This document shows positions 7,579 to 14,161 of a stretch of DNA of 64,000 nucleotides, one piece after another. The stretch is from contig NZ_SESI01000001.1 of the NCBI RefSeq assembly GCF_006861655.1, positions 508,328-572,327 of the forward strand, given 5' to 3'. The notes beneath the pieces were generated by a model. It did no database searches and was not told the origin of the DNA. It worked only from the letters and a program-made list of their open reading frames with translations. The DNA comes from Halonotius roseus (GTDB taxonomy: Archaea > Halobacteriota > Halobacteria > Halobacteriales > Haloferacaceae). Positions within the stretch are counted from its first letter, which is position 1. Each line of letters starts with the position of its first letter. Position numbers and translations under genes: made by a program.

Positions 7579-8796
7579 ATGAGCATTGAAATCAACACGG
7601 AAACCGGCGGCAGTATCGACACCGATGACACCACCGAGACGATTCCGAACCCAGAGCGAGGGTGCGGATACATGGAAGATGCCAAAGCGTACCTCAAATC
7701 AGATGTATCTGTTGGCGGCTCGCTCCCGGCGTTCGTTGAGTTCCAGCAGCCGATCCCGTTCAAAGAAAACCGGAAGCGGTCTTACACGCGATTCCCCGGT
7801 ATCCAATTCGAGCTGTCGGTGACAGGAACCGGTGGCATGACCGAGACCGAACCAGTCGGCGAAATATGGGAACACGTAGATCGAATGGAAGCCGACCGCC
7901 CAACCGGTGAAACAGCCGGCGAGATGGTAGCCTTCCACAGTCAGGATCTCCTTCTCTCAGTCGGGAAGACGTACTACCCCAATGTTGACGAGTTTATCGA
8001 GGAGACCAAGCAACATGGCGTCTCGAAGGCAATCTCCGTAACCAGCGGGAATGCACCCCCAGCAGTGAATCCCGGTCGAACCCGGCTGTTCTTGATTCAC
8101 CCCAACGCCGTCACCGTTGATCGAGAGATCGAGACCACGGTGGGCGAGATGAATGAAGACGACGAAATTCTGGACGTTGATGTTGAAGCCAGCCGCGTCG
8201 AAGACCGCTTAGTGGATATTGATGACGACGTTGGTGTAACGATCAAGCGAACGCTGACCGTCCCCGGAATTTTCGGCTACACGTATCTGAGTCGAGTCGT
8301 GTACACCGAAGATACGGATGGCAATGTTCCGGCCTATATTCAGGAATACGAAACCCTCGGCGACCTCGATGTAGTGAAAACGGGCCGGGAAGTCCCCTTC
8401 TCCGAACAAGGCGACTCGCTGGAGCTGGACAACGAGTTCCCTGAAATTGCGATTCGATCTGCCCTGTTCGATTCAGTGCAGAACCCAGAGCATCAATTGG
8501 CTCTTGAAGCTCCAAGCATCGAGAACATGGAACGAGCCCCACTCGGTGAGCTTGTCGAACGCGATACTGTCCTCGGTATGGAACCACCCGCCGATGAAGA
8601 CTACTACCGAACCGGGGAAGGGGCCTTGGCGACAGTGAACCTCGACGACGAGTTCTACAAGATCCTGCCGTCCAACAACATCGCCCTCAATGACGAAACA
8701 AGAGAAGCAACGACGCATCTGGGGCCATACAAGGTCGTGGTAAGCTCACCAGTCGGCGGTGAATCACGGCTTATTGACGTGTTCAACACCCGATAG
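7579..8796 (+). CDS. Large unknown acidic protein with its own promoter (405 aa)
   Basis: Single-gene unit behind hairpin promoter C. The protein has no signal peptide, no transmembrane span and no nucleotide-binding motif that I can see. The sequence is beta-rich and strongly acidic (for example EMNEDDEILDVDVEASRVED). N-terminal GCGYMEDAKAYLKSDVSVGG and central VPGIFGYTYLSRVVYTEDTD look like folded core. Size, expression unit and position could suit a structural or DNA-associated protein, but I do not recognise it. Confidence 0.65.
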   Translation: MSIEINTETGGSIDTDDTTETIPNPERGCGYMEDAKAYLKSDVSVGGSLPAFVEFQQPIPFKENRKRSYTRFPGIQFELSVTGTGGMTETEPVGEIWEHVDRMEADRPTGETAGEMVAFHSQDLLLSVGKTYYPNVDEFIEETKQHGVSKAISVTSGNAPPAVNPGRTRLFLIHPNAVTVDREIETTVGEMNEDDEILDVDVEASRVEDRLVDIDDDVGVTIKRTLTVPGIFGYTYLSRVVYTEDTDGNVPAYIQEYETLGDLDVVKTGREVPFSEQGDSLELDNEFPEIAIRSALFDSVQNPEHQLALEAPSIENMERAPLGELVERDTVLGMEPPADEDYYRTGEGALATVNLDDEFYKILPSNNIALNDETREATTHLGPYKVVVSSPVGGESRLIDVFNTR

Positions 8797-8847
8797 AGGT
8801 ATATCCATTGGCAGCTAATCCCACACCAAGCAGTTACGATTGTTCCA

Positions 8848-8991
8848 ATGAGCTACCCCTGTAAACACGAAGGCGATGGATACGTAAGCAAGACTGAATC
8901 CCACTACGGCACGATCAACGTGTGGACGTGTGGCGACTGTGGAGCGGAGTTTTCGCTTGACGAGAAGCCTTCGAAAGCAGTATATAAATAA
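8848..8991 (+). CDS. Small zinc-ribbon protein (47 aa)
   Basis: It starts MSYPCKHEGDGYVSKTESHY and continues with VWTCGDCGAEFSL. CxH plus CxxC fits a small zinc ribbon. It ends at the border of the AT-rich island. It was too short for simple ORF calling but has a typical haloarchaeal composition. Confidence 0.55.
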   Translation: MSYPCKHEGDGYVSKTESHYGTINVWTCGDCGAEFSLDEKPSKAVYK

Positions 8992-9121
8992 TCATTCTTG
9001 TAGACTTTTCGCACAACACTTCTAAGTCTAAACTCTATTTGTGGATGGCTACTGTATCGATGTGCCACACTAACCTTAGAAGAGGCTAATATTCATATGG
9101 ACAGAACATAATGCCGAGATA

Positions 9122-9688
9122 ATGGACTCAATCGATTGGGTAGGGATTGGGCTAATTCTCGCCGGGGCAATAATCTCTCTCACGGGTATTGGCCTTGTTG
9201 TAGGCCTCCCAATGGTTGGATTGGGTGTGGGAATAGTGTTTTTGAATCAGATAGCAAATGGTCTGGTTGGTGTTCTTGGTCTTTTGACTGGCCGATCAAC
9301 TTCTCAAAATAATACTCAGAATAAGAACAAAAGTAGTAGTGAAGTCCTGTTCTCGGGCAGAGATCATGATGGCATAAAGAAAGGAGAATTCATCCATTAT
9401 GATTTCGATGTAGATCAACCTGCGATTTTAGATTATACAGTGGAATCTTTAGGAGAAGGCGACATAAATGTCCTACTAACTACACAAGATGAGCTGGAAA
9501 GATTTGATTATCAAGAAAATATCCAAATACTTGAAAAAGGATCTGAATATAGCACGAACAAAGCAAATGTACAGACTCGAATTAATCCAGCCAACTATTC
9601 AATTATAATTGACAATACAGGAAGGTTAGGTTCAGATACCGGGGGAAAAGACGTTGATATTGAGATATTATACGAGATACGCGAATAG
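9122..9688 (+). CDS. Membrane-anchored protein in AT-rich island (188 aa)
   Basis: Residues 5-55 or so hold two hydrophobic helices rich in Gly and Ile (WVGIGLILAGAIISLTGIGL; VVGLPMVGLGVGIVFLNQIA), followed by an Asn/Ser-rich linker (STSQNNTQNKNKSSS) and a soluble beta-rich domain (VDQPAILDYTVESLGEGDIN). The C-terminal part may be an extracytoplasmic sensor-like domain, which is an inference. Base composition is far more AT-rich than the neighbours, suggesting recent acquisition. It converges on the HEPN-like gene. Confidence 0.65.
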   Translation: MDSIDWVGIGLILAGAIISLTGIGLVVGLPMVGLGVGIVFLNQIANGLVGVLGLLTGRSTSQNNTQNKNKSSSEVLFSGRDHDGIKKGEFIHYDFDVDQPAILDYTVESLGEGDINVLLTTQDELERFDYQENIQILEKGSEYSTNKANVQTRINPANYSIIIDNTGRLGSDTGGKDVDIEILYEIRE

Positions 9689-9774
9689 TTTTTGAAGGAC
9701 ATTTACCATTCATTGAGATAATAATCGGAGGATTTCGGACGATAATCAGTTGTTATATAATCAAACTCGGTTAT

Positions 9775-10221
9775 TTATTCATGCTGATGGATTGAGTCAA
9801 ACCAGTCACAACAATCCTCTATAATATTCTTCACTTCTTCCATCTCTTCTTCATTCTGCTGAAGTTGGGTTATATATCCGTATTCGTGAGTCAATAGATT
9901 TCTTTTCTGTTTGAGATCGTCAAAAGCTTCTCTGTGCTGCTTATCAATGATTTCCTTCTCGTTGCATTTATCGATGTACCATCCAAGAGTTTTGTTACCA
10001 CAGACTTCGCTAAAAGCGCGAGTATGTATTTCGAAATACTGAATTAGTTTGTTTCGTAGAATAGCTTCTGTCTTCGTAGCTGTTAAAAGAAGTGCAATAT
10101 CAATATTACCTTCAGCTAAATTTTTATTAATTCGGTTAGGGTCTGAAACAATCAATCTTTTTTCAGCGATACTTCCATCGTATTCGTCTTTAAACGTATT
10201 ATTGGAATCGTTTTGTTGCAT
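9775..10221 (-). CDS. HEPN-like helical protein (148 aa)
   Basis: The protein is all-helical. Near residue 118 it has RNLLTHEY, matching the R-x4-H signature of HEPN ribonuclease and toxin domains, preceded by a long helix with EAILRNKLIQYFEIHTRAF. HEPN proteins often act in toxin-antitoxin, abortive infection or RNA-cleavage defence. Many are also non-catalytic partners. No antitoxin-like neighbour (MNT) is present. It is very AT-rich like the gene at 9122 and is transcribed towards it. Assigned by motif only. Confidence 0.55.
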   Translation of the reverse strand: MQQNDSNNTFKDEYDGSIAEKRLIVSDPNRINKNLAEGNIDIALLLTATKTEAILRNKLIQYFEIHTRAFSEVCGNKTLGWYIDKCNEKEIIDKQHREAFDDLKQKRNLLTHEYGYITQLQQNEEEMEEVKNIIEDCCDWFDSIHQHE

Positions 10222-10438
10222 ATAATAAGATGGGATTGAATCACCAAAGATTCAATGGTGAATATGACTTCTGCACTCAACAACCAGAGAAATGACAATT
10301 ATCGCATGAAATCATAAGCAGTTATTCTGTGATAACCGAGACATTATTATCAACTCATCCAGATTAGAAGGTGTCCAAATCAGTATACTTGACCAGTCAG
10401 AATCGGTGAGATGGCGTAGAATCTAACGAGGCGAAAAT

Positions 10439-10537
10439 CTACGCGCCCAGATCGATTTCGATTTCAAAGACGTGTGTTGGGTCGCAGAAAAAACAACGCT
10501 CACCACACGCCCCCTGTGGCTTCTCAGTAGAAGTCAC
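10439..10537 (-). CDS. Tiny zinc-finger-like peptide (32 aa)
   Basis: A GTG start (10,537-10,535) overlaps the 3' end of the ERCC4-nuclease gene in another frame. The peptide carries ACGERCFFCDPTHVFEI, with three cysteines and a histidine. Being too short for routine calling, it is supported only by overlap and the knuckle-like CxxxCxxC pattern. Confidence 0.4.
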   Translation of the reverse strand: MTSTEKPQGACGERCFFCDPTHVFEIEIDLGA

Positions 10538-10955
10538 TCAGCGTCCGAAAGTACCACCGATCAAGCAGTCGAAGACACTCTTGCGCGGCTTGCTCTCGGT
10601 CGCCAGCCCAGATGAAGTCCAACTGGCTGTACTTGAGCGGCCATTTGTCGGTCGTCCCGAGGACAGCGTTGGGGTGAATGTTCGAGTAGTAGCGATGATT
10701 CTCAACGTCGTGTCGGGAGCCTTCGATGATAACAACGAACTCGTCCATTGACTGAGCGCGTTGGATTTCGGCTTCGAATCGGTCTCGGTTGCTCCCGACA
10801 GAGGTTGCGAGATCGTTGATTGATTTGCGTTCGACAGCAAATCGATCTTCGTAGCCTTCGATGGTGTAGTCGCCTGTTTCGAGATGAACGGCCGTTTGAT
10901 CGACGCCGGGGAGATCCCATTCGCGTTTCTCCCGCTGATCGAACACGACGTTCAT
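10524..10955 (-). CDS. ERCC4/XPF-type DNA nuclease
   Basis: This 143-residue protein has the complete ERCC4 nuclease signature: VVFDQREKREW near the start, then GDYTI, then FAVERKSINDLATS. These carry the metal-binding Asp/Glu and the ERKxxxD core. There is no helicase or HhH domain, so it is a minimal stand-alone nuclease such as virus-encoded resolvases of branched DNA. Start ATG 10,955 overlaps the stop of the upstream gene (ATGA), so the two are coupled. A role in processing replication intermediates is inferred. Confidence 0.8.
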   Translation of the reverse strand: MNVVFDQREKREWDLPGVDQTAVHLETGDYTIEGYEDRFAVERKSINDLATSVGSNRDRFEAEIQRAQSMDEFVVIIEGSRHDVENHRYYSNIHPNAVLGTTDKWPLKYSQLDFIWAGDREQAAQECLRLLDRWYFRTLSDFY

Positions 10956-11470
10956 TGACTGCAATCCAAGCGGTACTGCACTTTCCCGAAGGCACTGTGA
11001 ACCAGCCCGTTGGTGTAGCCAAGCTCGGAGAGCAGGGCCGTGAACAGGTCGTCATTGGATGCTGGGCTCCGGGCGGGGTGATAGCCGCGTCCGTCTCGCC
11101 GAGCGACGACAGCGGCGACCATGATCGCTACGAGCGGTGTGTCGATGCCGGCCGGGCTGGATAGGTCTCGGAGGTTGAGTGTACCAAATTCGGTGCGGCC
11201 GATTGCTTTCTGGAATGGGCTCAGTTCGAGCTGGCCGGCGATGGCGTCGAAGACGGCGTTGTTGTCTTGGTCACGGAGTTGGGCTTTGTCGGCCCATTTG
11301 CCGGTGTAGATGCCGTCGTTGTGGCTGCGGAGTCGGGTATAGTGTTGTTCGAATGTGGCCGTCCCGTCGAGTCGGGTTCGTGACTCGTAGGTGGCGTCGT
11401 CGGGATGGAACTTGGTCGCGTTGTTCGTATCAGAGTTAGTGAGTGGCTCAGATGATTCTTCATCAAACAT
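10952..11470 (-). CDS. Unknown helical protein coupled to the ERCC4 nuclease (172 aa)
   Basis: After a disordered N-terminus (about 40 residues) it looks wholly helical: LRDQDNNAVFDAIAGQLELS, then TPLVAIMVAAVVARRDGRGY. The pattern is reminiscent of a cyclin-like helical fold, as in TFB-type proteins, but I cannot demonstrate that. First gene of the minus-strand unit. The reversed composite promoter at 11,831 faces it across a 360-base leader containing YACAG repeats. Confidence 0.6.
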   Translation of the reverse strand: MFDEESSEPLTNSDTNNATKFHPDDATYESRTRLDGTATFEQHYTRLRSHNDGIYTGKWADKAQLRDQDNNAVFDAIAGQLELSPFQKAIGRTEFGTLNLRDLSSPAGIDTPLVAIMVAAVVARRDGRGYHPARSPASNDDLFTALLSELGYTNGLVHSAFGKVQYRLDCSQ

Positions 11471-11639
11471 ATAAGATTAGTGAGACTTCGGAGACAAGGA
11501 GAAGGAAAGGAAAGGGGACTACAGGGGATAGGATAGGTTGTGGTTCAGAGGGCTGGTATCAGACAGCTTCTCTGGATACAGACTGCTGGACTGTAACCAG
11601 AGGGCTGTAACTGGTGAGAATGTCTGCTTCCACTACTGC

Positions 11640-11702
11640 ACAGCTTACAGCACAGTACAGCCTACAGCACAGTACAGCACTGCTTACAGTACAGCACAGT
11701 AC
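11640..11702. repeat. YACAG pentamer repeat cluster, copy 2
   Basis: TACAGCACAGTACAG occurs, is interrupted by two bases, repeats, and after CACTGCT a third block TACAGTACAGCACAGTAC follows. It matches the unit composition of the cluster at 1062-1106. It lies in the presumed leader of the minus-strand transcript. Confidence 0.7.
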
Positions 11703-11827
11703 CGGGCTGAGAACAGTATCGCTTACAGACAACACTGCATACAGTCATGGCACCAATCTATTGAGACCAGTAATGAACCAGAATACCTATCAGAACCGAA
11801 AGAAATCACGCAGTCCGACTACCGTCC

Positions 11828-11866
11828 TTCACTCTAAAGACGCAGAATGCATACTTAAGTGTATGG
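11828..11866 (-). promoter_or_regulatory. Composite promoter/operator, copy 2 (reversed)
   Basis: On the minus strand it reads CATACACTTAAGTATGCAT and then TCTGCGTCTTTAGAGTGAAG. The 19-base spacing to TCTGYG equals that of the three plus-strand copies. It points leftward, towards the gene unit ending at 11,470. The dyad is imperfect here. Confidence 0.55.
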
Positions 11867-11885
11867 GGTCAAGATATTGACACAG

Positions 11886-12380
11886 ATGACCGAATCCGAG
11901 ACGGAGCGGCCTTCAGAACCGTGGAAGTACCCTTACGTGGCTGGCCTCATTGACGGGGGGAGTAACTTAACAGTCACCGTCAAGAAGGCCGAAGATACCC
12001 GTGTCGGATATTCGATAGTAATTCAGCTTCGAGTGAGCAATACCGATCCCACAATGTTGGGATTTCTCGACGAGTTCTGCTCGGAACACGGATTGGAACC
12101 AGTAACGAGAGATTCGGGTGACACGTTCGTTTTGTCGATCAACAAGCGGGACGATCTCCTTGAGCTGCTGCGGCTCGTTGAGCCCTACTTGATTGATCGG
12201 TTCCCCGAGGCTGAGATTCTGATGAACGACCTGTTGCCGGGGTTGAAAGCCGGGAAGGGGTCTTCGAAGGAAGGATTCTACGAGCTGATGGAATACGTGG
12301 ATGCTATCCGAGCAGAGACAAACGCCGGCTCCAATCCGAAATACGATCAAGCGTATTTCGAATCTGAGTGGGATATGTAA
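11886..12380 (+). CDS. LAGLIDADG-family protein, probably catalytically inactive
   Basis: 164 residues from ATG 11,886. The N-terminal YVAGLIDGGSNLTVTVKK is a LAGLIDADG helix and strand. The family continues with VSNTDPTMLGFLDEFC and LLRLVEPYLIDRFPEAEIL, matching the single-motif archaeal homing endonuclease layout. The acidic residue normally two positions after the first Asp (the second D of LAGLIDADG) is Gly here, so DNA cleavage is unlikely. No intron or intein host surrounds it. It may be a DNA-binding regulator. The family assignment is firm; the role is an inference. Confidence 0.75.
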   Translation: MTESETERPSEPWKYPYVAGLIDGGSNLTVTVKKAEDTRVGYSIVIQLRVSNTDPTMLGFLDEFCSEHGLEPVTRDSGDTFVLSINKRDDLLELLRLVEPYLIDRFPEAEILMNDLLPGLKAGKGSSKEGFYELMEYVDAIRAETNAGSNPKYDQAYFESEWDM

Positions 12381-12398
12381 GCGAACCCACCCCGTTCA

Positions 12399-12436
12399 GA
12401 TACAGTTAATACGGCAGTCTGTGTCTTTAGAGTGAG
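12399..12436 (+). promoter_or_regulatory. Composite promoter/operator, copy 3
   Basis: GATACAGTTAATA at 12,399 and TCTGTGTCTTTAGAGTGAGG from 12,418, spacing 19. It points towards the tRNA-like region and, further away, the gene at 12,906. The nearest protein start is about 470 bases downstream, so the product may be a non-coding RNA or a long leader. Confidence 0.55.
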
Positions 12437-12755
12437 GAAGTCACCCGAGACCCGTCCCCTGATTTTGCTATCATCTCAACCGGTGAGCCGGTGGTGTCCG
12501 AATTGCAGGTTGGATTGACGATGTATCTAATTTCTCGGTGAGTCGTGGGTCTCTCCCGACAACGGGGGAGAGGGTGGAGTGCCTCGACCCCCCAGACGGA
12601 CTACAGAAGCGGTGAGTCTGAATGGGTGGTGTCTTGTGGCGATGGCCGCATGGACTCTTAGACGGCCAGTTAGATTATTCTCAAACATCCAATTAAATTT
12701 ATTGGTGGTATGAATCACTTCTCAGTTCGCGGGCATTCTCACTCGTTTCAGTGTT

Positions 12756-12835
12756 GCTCTCAATGGCGGCTCTATGCCTATCCCTCTCGATAGGAGCGCA
12801 TAGGGTTAGACCGGGTTCGATTCCCGGCGAGAGCG
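12756..12835 (+). tRNA. tRNA-like sequence, probably degenerate
   Basis: GCTCTC at 12,756 pairs with GAGAGC at 12,829-12,834 as an acceptor stem. CCGGG-TTCGATT-CCCGG is a perfect T arm. GGC and GCC can form a short D stem. The middle folds as CCTATC-CCTCTC-GATAGG, but its loop has six (or eight) bases where seven are needed, and the seventh acceptor pair is A-C. If read as a tRNA the loop contains CTC (Glu). I regard it as a degenerate or tRNA-mimicking RNA. Confidence 0.45.
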
Positions 12836-12905
12836 TGCAGTCATACGGTGACGGTGATAGATTAACGATCAACCAGAGCAATGCAGTGCGACCCAACCAG
12901 AACTA

Positions 12906-13874
12906 ATGTCCCGAAACTACGACAGCTACGACGACGAAATCGAATCAAACGACGACAGCGACGACGAGTACGATAACGAGGAGAGTAAGAACCTCACCGT
13001 GACGCCGTATGCGGAAATCGAACTAACCCTTGATTCGGTGTTTGGAACGAGCAGCGATTACGGTGACGTGTTTGGGATCAACGCCTCCGATGTGGAGATC
13101 GTTGATGGCTGCCTCTATTACGATGAGGAGAAAGACAAGTACAAGGTGTTTTCGTGGAAGTCCGTGGTCGGGATGAACCCCGGCGACGGCGAGTTCACCG
13201 CTGACGACGCGAATCAGTTCTTGGTGAAGACCTACGGATCAACAGAGAAACGCTATGAACTGATCGCGGCTGTTCACCCCGACCACGATGAACCGGTCGG
13301 CATGGGAGACGCGATTATGTGGTACGGTGGGTCACAGAAGCACGGCCCGAAATCGGCCGCGAAGTCCTTGGCGCAGATCCTTTCGGCTCCCGGCCGAGAG
13401 ATGGTTATCCGAGACGCTGAGGGCGATGTGTCCCGCGACATTGACAACTGGCTCGCTGACACCTCTGCTGACAATGTTCTCCGCGACGACCTCGCTGGTC
13501 GTCGGTTCGCGTTCTTCGAGATCAAGAAGGATTCCAACACGTCTGATCGAAAGTTCCACCACCCGATTGTGGAAGATGTGAAGACCGGGAATCAGGTGGC
13601 AGTGAACAACAGCAGCACGCAGTCAGAGATTGAGGATGCTGGTGAGGCTGCGGCGGCGACTGATGGCGGTGTCCCGCCGGCCGAGACGACTGAGGGCGTT
13701 CCTGAGCCGATCAGCGACTTCATTAGCAGTGTCCAGCAGTTCGATGATTTCTCGGAGGATCGTGCAAGCGAGATTCTTGCAGACTTCATCGGCGATGAGA
13801 GCTTGCCACTGACGCAGGATCTCGTTGACGACTTTGGTGGCGAAGAAGCCGTGATGGCTGAGGCCGGCTACTGA
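12906..13874 (+). CDS. Unknown protein opening the replication module (322 aa)
   Basis: Begins with about 28 very acidic residues (YDSYDDEIESNDDSDDEYDN), then a mixed globular core with YGDVFGINASDVEIVDGCLY and WYGGSQKHGPKSAAKSLAQI, an Ala/Thr-rich linker, and a helical C-terminus (FDDFSEDRASEILADFIGDE) resembling a small helical-bundle domain. Position just upstream of the ATPase and primase suggests a replication accessory, for example a single-strand-binding or loader protein, but no OB-fold signature is certain. The stop overlaps the next start. Confidence 0.6.
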   Translation: MSRNYDSYDDEIESNDDSDDEYDNEESKNLTVTPYAEIELTLDSVFGTSSDYGDVFGINASDVEIVDGCLYYDEEKDKYKVFSWKSVVGMNPGDGEFTADDANQFLVKTYGSTEKRYELIAAVHPDHDEPVGMGDAIMWYGGSQKHGPKSAAKSLAQILSAPGREMVIRDAEGDVSRDIDNWLADTSADNVLRDDLAGRRFAFFEIKKDSNTSDRKFHHPIVEDVKTGNQVAVNNSSTQSEIEDAGEAAAATDGGVPPAETTEGVPEPISDFISSVQQFDDFSEDRASEILADFIGDESLPLTQDLVDDFGGEEAVMAEAGY

Positions 13875-14092
13875 TGGCGTCGGTCGGCGATATTTTGGTG
13901 TCCTACAGTCGGAAGGTGCAATTGGATCAGTTCGAGCCCGTTGAATACGGGATTGAGATGGAGGTGCAGATCGAGGACGGTGACGACCCGGCGGACGTGT
14001 ATCGAGAACAGACCACCGTTGCCGAGGACGCTGTTGAGCGAGAGTTGGCCCGGCGGCTCGCTCGCAAGAAGGCTGACTCCGGCGACGACTAA
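13874..14092 (+). CDS. Small unknown protein (72 aa)
   Basis: TGATG coupling to the previous gene. It reads MASVGDILVSYSRKVQLDQF and ends in a basic helix (ERELARRLARKKADSGDD). The pattern of a strand SYSRKVQLD followed by EYGIEMEVQIEDGDDP recurs in small phage-type proteins of unknown role. It sits directly before hairpin promoter D. Confidence 0.6.
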   Translation: MASVGDILVSYSRKVQLDQFEPVEYGIEMEVQIEDGDDPADVYREQTTVAEDAVERELARRLARKKADSGDD

Positions 14093-14096
14093 CACC

Positions 14097-14150
14097 CCTT
14101 CTCGGTAGTCTGAAAGATGCATGAAAGCGGTGAGAAGGTGCTACCCAACC
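14097..14150 (+). promoter_or_regulatory. Hairpin-flanked operon promoter and leader, copy D
   Basis: Arms CCTTCTC (14,097-14,103) and GAGAAGG (14,132-14,138) pair over seven bases. The core is CTGAAAGATGCATGAAAGCG, followed by GCTACCCAACC (14,140-14,150) and ATG 14,162. It drives the ATPase and primase genes. Confidence 0.65.
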
Positions 14151-14161
14151 ACAAAAATCGA

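Larger units (their letters stand above)
11471..11885. other. Non-coding region between divergent units
   Basis: About 415 bases without a convincing gene. It holds a purine-rich tract next to the minus-strand gene start, the second YACAG cluster, a near-match TGGTGAGAATG (11,612-11,622), and the reversed composite promoter near 11,831. Apparent ORFs across it merely translate the pentamer repeats. Confidence 0.6.
12381..12905. other. Long non-coding region with tRNA-like sequence
   Basis: 525 bases with no convincing protein gene. It holds composite promoter copy 3 (12,399), a near-match box CATTCTCACTC (12,734-12,744), the tRNA-like sequence (12,756-12,835) and a variant leader GCGACCCAACC (12,888-12,898) in front of ATG 12,906. 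The stretch 12,440-12,720 shows nothing I can name. Confidence 0.6.

Noticed and set aside
11538..11880. Two overlapping ORFs rich in Tyr, Ser, Thr and Gln
   Set aside because: They are translations of the YACAG repeat cluster and have no haloarchaeal codon character.
12699..12896. Minus-strand 65-codon ORF with the sequence LSPGIEPG
   Set aside because: LSPGIEPG is the usual translation artefact of a tRNA T arm; it pointed to the tRNA-like sequence instead.
14117..14161. Upstream start of the AAA+ ATPase at ATG 14,117
   Set aside because: That ATG is part of the promoter core ATGCATGAAAGCGG shared by four operons, so it should lie upstream of the transcription start.
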